NCBI GenBank assembly: GCA_007121075.1
Contig: SKMK01000003.1
Location: 1 to 64,000 of the forward strand
DNA length: 64,000 nucleotides
Source of the DNA: Syntrophomonadaceae bacterium
GTDB lineage: Bacteria; Bacillota; Dethiobacteria; DTU022
Direction: 5' to 3'
The notes below the pieces were generated by a model, which did not search any database, was not told where the DNA came from, and saw only the letters and a program-made list of their open reading frames with translations. Numbering within the stretch: the stretch's first letter is position 1; every line of letters begins with the position of its first letter. Below, in pieces: positions 28,907 through 37,048 of the stretch. Both the position numbers and the translations under genes were made by a program.

Positions 28907-31249
28907 TTACTCTTTTTTTTCCTCTTCGTCTTGTTCTTCTTCCTGTTCTTTTTCCTGCTCTTCTGTTTCAGTTTCTGTTACTTCCGGTTCTTCCACTGCT
29001 TCGCCAGGTTCCACTGTTTCTTCAACAGGGGCCTCTGTTTCAGCGCTGCTTTCGTCTTCGGATTCTGCTGTTTCGGGTTTATCTTCGCTAACCGGAGTTT
29101 CAAACGGGCTTTCGCCGGGCTCACTACCAGATGCCTCAAAGGCTTCGTCAACTATTTCCGGCTGGACTTCTTCTTGTTGCTCTTCCTGTACTGCTTGCTC
29201 TTCATGTTCTTCCTGTTCATCCTGCTCTTCTTGTGCCGCTGTCAGCTGTTTCTCGTCAAAGAGGTTGCCGAAAACATCGCCCAGGGTCACGCTTCCGTCT
29301 TCTGTTTCTTCTGCCTCAGCTTCCTGCGGCTCTACGGTTGCGCCTCGTGCTTCTTTGACACTTAAGCTGATCCGTTTTGCCTTTGGCTTAACTTCGAGAA
29401 TTTTAACTTCCACTTCTTCTCCTTCTTTCAGGATTTCTGAAGGATGGTTGACGTGGTAATCGGCAAGCTGGGAAATATGAGCCAGGCCTTCCACGCCCGG
29501 CCTGATTTCAATAAAAGCACCAAAGTTTACCAGACGTGTAATTTTACCGGTTATAATCTGGCCGCTTTCAAGTTCTTCAATCGCCCTGGTCCAGGGATCG
29601 GGCTGAGTTTTCCTGATGCTTAAGCTGATCCGTTCTTTTTCGGGAATAACCTCCAGCACTTTTACTTCAACCTGTTCACCATTGCTCAGGACTTCGCTGG
29701 GGTGACCTATCCGTTCCCAGGCCAGCTCTGAAATGTGAACCAGGCCGTCAATATCGCCCACATCGACAAAAGCGCCAAAATTGGTCAACCTTTTAACGGT
29801 CCCCGTAATTGTTGATCCAACCTCCAGGGAGTTGAGAGTTTCTTCTTTTTTCCTGGCAGCTTCTTCTTCGAGAATTTTTTTGCGGCTTAAGATAATTTTA
29901 CCTTTTTCACGGTTAAATTCTATAACCTTGAACTGAAGGGTCTGGTCTTTGAATTCATTAAAATCCGGAATATACCTGATTTCAACCAGGGATCCGGGCA
30001 TAAAACCTTCCACTCCTGAACCCAGATCAATAACCAGGCCTGCAGAAACTACCTGCTTGACCTTACCCTCCATGGTGGTATCTTCATTATGGGCCTCTTC
30101 AATCTCTTTTAATCGTTTGTCTCTGGCCAATCTTTTGTGGGAGGCGATTACCTTCCCTTCCTGTTCGTCTGTCTCCAGCACGGTTACCTCGATATCGTCT
30201 TCGGGTGTAAAAATATCCGCCAGCCCTTTGCCCTCTTCAAGATGCACTTCTGAAGCGGGGAGGATAGCTTCGGTTTTTGCGCCGATATCGACATAAACCT
30301 CTTCATCGGTAACCCGGGCCACTTTTCCGGCAACCTGCTCGCCAACCTGGGCCACCTTGACTTCAACATCGAAGTCAAACTGTTCTTCGTTCTTGACATC
30401 CAAATTCTCATTCTCCATGCTCTCCACGACCTCCTTAATCGTCCACGGGGGAGTTGACGCGCCAGCAGTCACACCAATTACTTCGTACTGGCGCAAAAAA
30501 GACCGCGGCAACTCCCTTGCATTATTTATCCGGCAGGATGGTTTTAACTGCCGGCAGCAATCATAAAGGGCTTTTGTATTGGCGCTGGATTCACTGCCAA
30601 CCACTACCAGCGCATCAACCCTTTTGGCCAAATTTATAATTTCTCCCTGCCTGAGTCTGGTTTCTGGGCACAGTGTATCATAGACCTGCCCGTCGAGATT
30701 CTTATCTTTAAAAGTTTTTTTTACTTTTTCATATAGCCCCGGATCACTCGTAGTCTGAGCAATTAAACCGGCAGGAGTTTCAACAACCAGGTTTTCCAGT
30801 TCTTCCAGGGTGGACACAACCGTGGCTTCTCCTCCGGCCCAGCCGATCAGGCCTTTTACTTCCGGATGTTCGGGGTTGCCAAAAATTATAATATTAAAGC
30901 CAAGCTCGCGCAGCTGGGCGGCTTTTTTTTGGACCCGCTGGACCCGGGGACAGGTCAGATCAATAATAGTAATATTGTCGAGTTTGTGTAACCGCTCCAA
31001 CATTTCCGGGGTTACACCATGGGTCCGGATGGCCAGAAAAGAGCCCTGTGCCTGCTCCGGTTTTTCAACCGATGTTACCGAACGCTGCTTCAAATAGTCG
31101 ACTACCTCTTCATTGTGGACAAGCGGGCCGAAAGTTGATCCGCTTCCGTGCCGGACGGCTTGATCCAGCAAGTGATTGATAGCCCTGTTAACGCCGGAGC
31201 AAAAACCGGCCTTATCTGCCAAAATAACCCGCAAATAATCACTCCACAT
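28907..31249 (-). CDS. Fusion: 4-hydroxy-3-methylbut-2-enyl diphosphate reductase (IspH) + ribosomal protein S1-like with 4 S1 domains and acidic tail
   Basis: AGFCSGVNRAI, LVHNEEVVDYL; S1 repeats e.g. LTNFGAFVDVGDIDGLVHISEL; Glu-rich C-terminus. Confidence 0.93.
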   Translation of the reverse strand: MWSDYLRVILADKAGFCSGVNRAINHLLDQAVRHGSGSTFGPLVHNEEVVDYLKQRSVTSVEKPEQAQGSFLAIRTHGVTPEMLERLHKLDNITIIDLTCPRVQRVQKKAAQLRELGFNIIIFGNPEHPEVKGLIGWAGGEATVVSTLEELENLVVETPAGLIAQTTSDPGLYEKVKKTFKDKNLDGQVYDTLCPETRLRQGEIINLAKRVDALVVVGSESSANTKALYDCCRQLKPSCRINNARELPRSFLRQYEVIGVTAGASTPPWTIKEVVESMENENLDVKNEEQFDFDVEVKVAQVGEQVAGKVARVTDEEVYVDIGAKTEAILPASEVHLEEGKGLADIFTPEDDIEVTVLETDEQEGKVIASHKRLARDKRLKEIEEAHNEDTTMEGKVKQVVSAGLVIDLGSGVEGFMPGSLVEIRYIPDFNEFKDQTLQFKVIEFNREKGKIILSRKKILEEEAARKKEETLNSLEVGSTITGTVKRLTNFGAFVDVGDIDGLVHISELAWERIGHPSEVLSNGEQVEVKVLEVIPEKERISLSIRKTQPDPWTRAIEELESGQIITGKITRLVNFGAFIEIRPGVEGLAHISQLADYHVNHPSEILKEGEEVEVKILEVKPKAKRISLSVKEARGATVEPQEAEAEETEDGSVTLGDVFGNLFDEKQLTAAQEEQDEQEEHEEQAVQEEQQEEVQPEIVDEAFEASGSEPGESPFETPVSEDKPETAESEDESSAETEAPVEETVEPGEAVEEPEVTETETEEQEKEQEEEQDEEEKKE

Positions 31250-31863
31250 TAATTTTCACTGTATGCAGGGAGTAAAACCCTGATCTGTCCCATTATAAGA
31301 TGACTCATCTCTTCCAGCTGGGCTTTTTTCTCCTCTTTATGGTTATACATGAGGGGCGGTAAAACAAAGGGAGGTCCGATAAACACATGAAGAGGCTTAA
31401 AAAGTCGATACGGCCCGAATATTGCCACCGGCAACACCGGCACGCCACTGCGCACGGCTATTAGAGCCGCTCCGTTGTATGGTTTCTGCAATCTCCCGCT
31501 TTTACTCCGTGAGCCCTCCGGAAAAAGTCCCAACACCTGCCTGTCCTGAAGTAGCTGGTAGGCCTTCCTGATTGCGGCGTAATCGGCATCTTTACGTTTA
31601 AGTGGAAAAGCGCCCATTTTACGCAGCAAATACGAAAAAATAAAGTTGCTGAACAGCTCTTTTTTGGCCATAAAATGAACTTGATGTGAACCGGGAACTG
31701 ATGTCGCGATCACAACCGGATCCAGCCAGCTTAAATGGTTTGAACATATAATAAACGGCTTGCGCCTCGGTATATTTTCTCTTCCGTGTATTTTTGTCCG
31801 GTACAGCACTTTTACAGCTATAAGTAAAATCAAGCGGCCAATCTGATAAAGCACAATGTTCAC
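31249..31863 (-). CDS. plsC: 1-acyl-sn-glycerol-3-phosphate acyltransferase
   Basis: CSNHLSWLDP (NHxxxxD) and FPEGSRSKSG. Confidence 0.9.
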   Translation of the reverse strand: MNIVLYQIGRLILLIAVKVLYRTKIHGRENIPRRKPFIICSNHLSWLDPVVIATSVPGSHQVHFMAKKELFSNFIFSYLLRKMGAFPLKRKDADYAAIRKAYQLLQDRQVLGLFPEGSRSKSGRLQKPYNGAALIAVRSGVPVLPVAIFGPYRLFKPLHVFIGPPFVLPPLMYNHKEEKKAQLEEMSHLIMGQIRVLLPAYSEN

Positions 31864-31872
31864 CTGGCTTTT

Positions 31873-32550
31873 TCAGGACACTTTGCTCTTGACGATGGAT
31901 AAGATTTTGTCTACGACCTCTTCAAATGCCATATCGGTGGTATCAATCACTATCGCGTCAGATACTCTGGTCAGTGGAGAATCTTCCCTTCCGGAGTCAA
32001 TAAAATCCCTGTTTTTAATCTCTTCAATTACTTCGTCTTCTGTCATTTTTATACCTTTTCCCAGCTGTTCTTTCCGGCGCCGCCGCGCCCTCTCTTGTAT
32101 TGAAGCATCCAGGTAAAACTTAAAATCTGCATCGGGCATCACCCTGGATGCAATATCCCGCCCTTCCATAACAATCCCGTTTGATTCTTCCGCTATTGCT
32201 CTCTGCATTTCAACCAGCCGCCGGCGGACCAGGGAAATGGCGGATACCGGAGAAACTAACCTGTTAACATCGGCACTGCGAATATCACCGGTAACATTCG
32301 TGCCGTCGAGAAAAACTTCTTGTCTATCGCTGAGTCTAACCTCGGTCCGATTCAGTATTTCTGCAATACGTTTTAGATCCGATAACCCGGTATTCTCGTA
32401 AATAAATTTTAAAGTTATGGCCCTGTACATGGCACCTGTATCGAGGTATTTCAAAGCCAGGCGGCGTGACACCTCCCTGGTAACAGTGCTTTTTCCAGCG
32501 CCGGCAGGGCCGTCTATAGCTATTTTTGGATATCCCTGTTTTTCTGGCAT
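31873..32550 (-). CDS. cmk: Cytidylate kinase
   Basis: IAIDGPAGAGKSTVTREVSRRL; YLDTGAMYRA. Confidence 0.95.
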   Translation of the reverse strand: MPEKQGYPKIAIDGPAGAGKSTVTREVSRRLALKYLDTGAMYRAITLKFIYENTGLSDLKRIAEILNRTEVRLSDRQEVFLDGTNVTGDIRSADVNRLVSPVSAISLVRRRLVEMQRAIAEESNGIVMEGRDIASRVMPDADFKFYLDASIQERARRRRKEQLGKGIKMTEDEVIEEIKNRDFIDSGREDSPLTRVSDAIVIDTTDMAFEEVVDKILSIVKSKVS

Positions 32551-32609
32551 TTTATGTCTAATTCGCTCTTCCCTGTAAAATCCCTTTTTTATGGCCTAAA
32601 TTTAATAAA

Positions 32610-32978
32610 TTATTGTTCCCGCAGCTTTGGTGTTTCTTTCAAGTAAATATGTCTGATCTGGTCCTGTTCAAGGGTTGTGTTAACCAGCATCATTATCCTG
32701 ATACATTTTGCCAGCGAACCCGGCACATCAATTTCAAGCTGGCAAAATAATGGTACGTTCATCCAACCCATATCCCGGGCCGCTTTAGCCGGGAAAGCGC
32801 GGTTCAAATCTGGAGTAACCGAAAAAAACACCGCCGCAATATCCCGGGTGACAATGGAATTTTCATCAACAATTTTTTTCAGCAGTTCCCGGGTCGCGGA
32901 AATTATTTCTTCTGCTGTATTGATTTTTACGGTTGTTGCTCCCCTGATTCCCCGGGTCTGCCTGCTGTTATAAATCAC
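32610..32978 (-). CDS. aroH: Chorismate mutase, AroH class
   Basis: RGIRGATTVKINTAEEI; AVFFSVTPDLNRAFPAKAAR. Confidence 0.93.
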   Translation of the reverse strand: MIYNSRQTRGIRGATTVKINTAEEIISATRELLKKIVDENSIVTRDIAAVFFSVTPDLNRAFPAKAARDMGWMNVPLFCQLEIDVPGSLAKCIRIMMLVNTTLEQDQIRHIYLKETPKLREQ

Positions 32979-33081
32979 TTTGATACTCCCTGGAAAATAA
33001 ACCTTTAATTCAGGCGGTGTTTGGTTAAAAGCAGTTCTATTCTCTCATTAAAAAAGCTTATTTGCAAGGCATAAAGCCCAT

Positions 33082-33801
33082 TTACAGCTTAACCAGGCGG
33101 TACAGCGCTTTGATTTCCCGGCTGGCAAGGTGGCGGTAAGCTCCTTCCCGGACACTTTCAGCTTTGAGACCGGCGAATTCCTGCCTGTGCAGGTTAACCA
33201 CAGGATGGTTTATGGCCTCGCACATTTTTTTAACCTGTCTTTTCTTACCCTCGATCAGGGTTATTTCCAACAGGGATTCGTTATTTTTCAAGAAATTTCC
33301 GGCCAGTTTAACTTTTGCCGGAGCGGTCTTGCGGCCTTCAATTAATACACCCCTGCGCAAATTGTTTAGGGTTTTCTCTCCGGGAATGCCGGAAACCCGG
33401 ACCAGATACTTTTTTTCCACTACAAAGCTGGGATGGGTTAGACGATGGGACAGTTCTCCATCATTGGTCATCAGCAGGACGCCGCTGGTGTCGGCGTCCA
33501 GCCTTCCCACCGGGTAAAGGCGCTTTTCTTCCTCTTTAACCAGGTCCATCACAGTGGGGCGGTTGTGGGTATCCCGGACTGTCGAAATATAACCTGCGGG
33601 TTTATGCAGAAGAATATAGATTTTTTGCTCAAAACCTGCGACCGGTTTACCATCAACCGTAACCAGGTCGTTATACTGCACGAGAGTCTGGGGTTTGCCA
33701 ATTACGATCCCATTAATACAGACCCTGCCTTCGGCAATCATTTCTTCGGCCCGCCGCCGTGAAGCAAGACCGGATCGGGCCAGGTATTTTGCCAGTCTCA
33801 T
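33082..33801 (-). CDS. rluB: 23S rRNA pseudouridine synthase RluB-like
   Basis: S4 domain RLAKYLARSGLASRRRAEEMI; PVGRLDADTSGVLLMTNDGEL. Confidence 0.93.
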   Translation of the reverse strand: MRLAKYLARSGLASRRRAEEMIAEGRVCINGIVIGKPQTLVQYNDLVTVDGKPVAGFEQKIYILLHKPAGYISTVRDTHNRPTVMDLVKEEEKRLYPVGRLDADTSGVLLMTNDGELSHRLTHPSFVVEKKYLVRVSGIPGEKTLNNLRRGVLIEGRKTAPAKVKLAGNFLKNNESLLEITLIEGKKRQVKKMCEAINHPVVNLHRQEFAGLKAESVREGAYRHLASREIKALYRLVKL

Positions 33802-33845
33802 TTTTACCTAACCACCTTTAACCACTGCTTAACCATTGGATTAAC

Positions 33846-34547
33846 TTAGAAATTGTCCCGGTCTTCACCGGAACAGGTGCCATCTGCTTCCGGCGGCTGT
33901 TCATCGGTTAAAGCGGCCCCATATTCTTCCGATGGATCATCTGAAGCAGGATTATCTATAACTTTAAAAACAGGCTCACTTTCCTTTATTTCGCTTTCCG
34001 GCAGGTTTTCTGCTTCCTGTTCATCTCCGTTTTCCACTTCTAATTCCGGAAGATCGATGAGATCTTTCAACCCAAAATATTTCAAAAAATCGGGGGTCGT
34101 ACCGTACAAAATCGGCCGGCCCGGGCCCTCTTTACGGCCGCTAATTTTGATCAGCTTGCGCTTCAAAAGATTATCAATAACATGTTCGCTTCTGACTCCG
34201 CGAATAGACTCGATCTCAATCCTGGTCACCGGTTGTTTGTAGGCAATTATGGCCAGTACCTCCAGGGCGGCCGTGGATAAATTGCTTGAAACTTCCTCAC
34301 TGAATGCTTTTTCCAGCAAAGGTGCCAGATCCGGCTGAGTACCCATTTGAAAACCGCCGGCAGCCTCAAATACCTGCAGGCCGCGGCCCTGTGAAAAAAG
34401 ATCTTCCTGTAGCTCCCTGACCCTTTTTTCGGCCTCTTCCGTAGTGGTTGAGAGCGCCGCTGCCATTTTATCCGGTTTTACAGGCTCTTCGCTTAGAAAT
34501 AGCAGTGCTTCAATTGCCTTCTTCTGCTGTTCTTTCTCCACTTTCAC
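33846..34547 (-). CDS. scpB: Segregation and condensation protein B
   Basis: ALEVLAIIAYKQPVTRIEIESIRGV; GRPILYGTTPDFLKYFGL. Confidence 0.94.
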   Translation of the reverse strand: MKVEKEQQKKAIEALLFLSEEPVKPDKMAAALSTTTEEAEKRVRELQEDLFSQGRGLQVFEAAGGFQMGTQPDLAPLLEKAFSEEVSSNLSTAALEVLAIIAYKQPVTRIEIESIRGVRSEHVIDNLLKRKLIKISGRKEGPGRPILYGTTPDFLKYFGLKDLIDLPELEVENGDEQEAENLPESEIKESEPVFKVIDNPASDDPSEEYGAALTDEQPPEADGTCSGEDRDNF

Positions 34548-35319
34548 CCTCCTTCGGCTGTTCTGCTTTTAATAAAACCAGGATTGGTCCGAAGGGCTTG
34601 TCCTGCAGCAGGTTAACCTGTCTCTGCCTGGACATTTCCAGCAGGGCAATAAAGGTAATAATGACCTCCCATAATCCTGAACCGGTCACAAAATCCTTCA
34701 TTGGCATGGGCCGCTGTTTCTGTTCCAAAACTGCCTTGATATAATCGGCTTTCCTGGTAATGACAAAATCTTCCACGGCGCTGAAGGCCGGCACATATTC
34801 ACGCTGCGAAGCAATCCTGGCAAAGCGCTGCATTATATCGCTGAGATGATGGGCCCCCTCCCAAATGGTATAAACCGATTCCTGCCTGGTAAAAACCATC
34901 ACTTTCTGGCCCCCGGTAGACCTCAGGAAAACTTTCTTCTGATCATCTTCTTTTTGACGCAGGTAGAGAGCCGCCTTTTTGAAGGAGCGATATTCTTCCA
35001 GGCGCTGAAACAATTCTTCAGCGGTATTGATTTCAAACAGCTCTTCCACTTCTTCCTGATCTTCGTGTTTAGGTGAGCGCGGCAGCAACAGTTTCGATTT
35101 GAGGCGTAACAGGGTGGCGGCCATAACCAGGAATTCGCTGGCTATTTCTAAGTTCAGCTCTTTCATCGACTGCAGGTAAGCCAGGTACTGCTCGGTAAGA
35201 TCGGCTATTGAAATTGACCAGATATCGACCTCCTCTTTCTTGATCAGGTGAAAAAGGAGATCAAAAGGTCCTTCAAAAGTGGGAAGTTTAATTTTATATC
35301 CTGCCTGTTCTGCCATCAA
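34510..35319 (-). CDS. scpA: Segregation and condensation protein A
   Basis: YKIKLPTFEGPFDLLFHLIKKEEVDIWSI. Confidence 0.94.
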   Translation of the reverse strand: MMAEQAGYKIKLPTFEGPFDLLFHLIKKEEVDIWSISIADLTEQYLAYLQSMKELNLEIASEFLVMAATLLRLKSKLLLPRSPKHEDQEEVEELFEINTAEELFQRLEEYRSFKKAALYLRQKEDDQKKVFLRSTGGQKVMVFTRQESVYTIWEGAHHLSDIMQRFARIASQREYVPAFSAVEDFVITRKADYIKAVLEQKQRPMPMKDFVTGSGLWEVIITFIALLEMSRQRQVNLLQDKPFGPILVLLKAEQPKEGESGERTAEEGN

Positions 35320-35378
35320 AACCTCTTAAATAGGGAATCTGATATATTTGCAAACAAATCCCGAAAAAGGTGCTTTTA

Positions 35379-36365
35379 TTATTTTAAGCCCATTGATTCC
35401 GACACCTGGCCCATTTTCTTTTCTGCCCGAGCGCCGGCCTTCTCGGCCCCTCTTTCAAGCATCCCGTCCAGGTACCCCGCTTCGCCGGTCAGTTCGTGAT
35501 AGCGTTCCTGCAAAGGCCTCAGGCTTTCTATCACCACTTCGGCCACCTCTTCTTTGAGGATTTTGTAAGTTTTATCGGAGAAGTACTCTTCTATCTTCTG
35601 CCTGTTTTTATCGGTCAGGAGCTGGTAAATAGTGAGGAGGTTGTTTATACCGGGGCGGTTTTCATCAAAACTAATATCACGCAGGGAGTCCGTGGTTGCT
35701 TTTTTAACTTTTTTTCTAATTTGGTCGGGGGTATCAAGCAGGTAAATCGAGTCTTCTTCTTTCTCTTCGCTTTTGCTCATCTTCTTTTCAGGGTTGGCAA
35801 GCCCCATCACCCGGCCGCCAACCGGTGGGATATGCGGTTCGGGTAGGACAAACACCCCTCCGTAACGGTAATTAAAACGCTGGGCAATATCCCGGCAGAG
35901 CTCCACGTGCTGTTTTTGATCTTCCCCTACCGGCACCATGTGCGTATCATAGAGGAGGATATCTGCCGCCTGTAAGACCGGGTAATCAAAAAGTCCTACA
36001 CTGACTTCTTCCTTCTGCTTTTCTGATTTTTCTTTGAACTGGGTCATCCGGTGCAGCCAGCCCATGGGGGTAATACAGTTTAAGAGCCAGGCCAGCTCGG
36101 AATGGGCCTTAACATCGGACTGGATAAAAACTACCGAGTTTTCCGCCTCAATGCCGGCGGCAAACAGCAGGCCCGCCACCTCCCTGATCTTGGCCCTTAG
36201 TGTAGCGGGATCCTGGAGCACAGTGATTGTATGCAGGTCAACTACGCAAAAGTAATTATTGTAATCGTACTGCATTGCCGCCCAGTTGCGGATCGCTCCC
36301 AGGTAATTTCCCAGATGCAGGGAACCGGAAGCCTGGATTCCTGAAAATACGGTCTTTTTTTCCAT
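35379..36365 (-). CDS. trpS: Tryptophanyl-tRNA synthetase
   Basis: FSGIQASGSLHLGNYLGAI; KMSKSEEKEEDSIYL. Confidence 0.96.
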   Translation of the reverse strand: MEKKTVFSGIQASGSLHLGNYLGAIRNWAAMQYDYNNYFCVVDLHTITVLQDPATLRAKIREVAGLLFAAGIEAENSVVFIQSDVKAHSELAWLLNCITPMGWLHRMTQFKEKSEKQKEEVSVGLFDYPVLQAADILLYDTHMVPVGEDQKQHVELCRDIAQRFNYRYGGVFVLPEPHIPPVGGRVMGLANPEKKMSKSEEKEEDSIYLLDTPDQIRKKVKKATTDSLRDISFDENRPGINNLLTIYQLLTDKNRQKIEEYFSDKTYKILKEEVAEVVIESLRPLQERYHELTGEAGYLDGMLERGAEKAGARAEKKMGQVSESMGLK

Positions 36366-36397
36366 CTAAAACTGCCCTCCCTGAAAAAAATATACTG

Positions 36398-37048
36398 CTA
36401 CAAGCCTGGTATATACTGGATAATTGTTTCGTAAATAAGCAGGACGAACCGGGCCAGCGGAAAGATAATTGATCCGAGAATGCCGGTTATGATCAGGCCG
36501 ATCAAGATCAGCGGCGCGTAGCGTTCCAGCTGCCGGTATAAACCCAGGTGCTCATCTGAAAGAAATGACATTAATATTTTAGACCCGTCAAGGGGCGGTA
36601 TGGGCAGCAGGTTAAACAGGGCCAGGTAGATGTTGATCATAATCAACTGCTGGAAAAAATCAAAAGCCAAGTGGCCATAACCGGTGCCTGCAAAGGTAAT
36701 CAACCCTGCATTTATAAGAAACCTGAAAACTACCAGGCTGATAAAGCCAAAAATCAGGTTGCTCATTGGGCCGGCAAAAGAAACCCAGCGCAGCCCCGAG
36801 CGGTAATGGTTAAAATTCAACGGGTTAATCGGGACCGGCTTAGCCCAGCCAAAACCGACCAGCAAGATCATCAGCGAACCGATAGGATCGAGATGGTTGA
36901 TCGGGTTCAGGTTCATCCTGCCCTGCCTATGGGCGGTGGCGTCTCCATAATGAAAAGCCATCCGGGCATGGGCAAATTCATGAACCGTAATCACAATTAA
37001 CAGTACCGGTATCCGCAAGGCAATAGTTACAGGATCTAAACCTATCAA
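36398..37048 (-). CDS. Site-2 protease (M50) family metallopeptidase
   Basis: [15 protein letters not shown] (HExxH) and [14 protein letters not shown]. Confidence 0.92.
   Translation of the reverse strand: MIGLDPVTIALRIPVLLIVITVHEFAHARMAFHYGDATAHRQGRMNLNPINHLDPIGSLMILLVGFGWAKPVPINPLNFNHYRSGLRWVSFAGPMSNLIFGFISLVVFRFLINAGLITFAGTGYGHLAFDFFQQLIMINIYLALFNLLPIPPLDGSKILMSFLSDEHLGLYRQLERYAPLILIGLIITGILGSIIFPLARFVLLIYETIIQYIPGL

Noticed and set aside
28866-29459. Plus-strand Ser/Cys-rich ORFs opposite the ispH-rpsA tail
   Set aside because: Low-complexity antisense translations of Glu-rich codons
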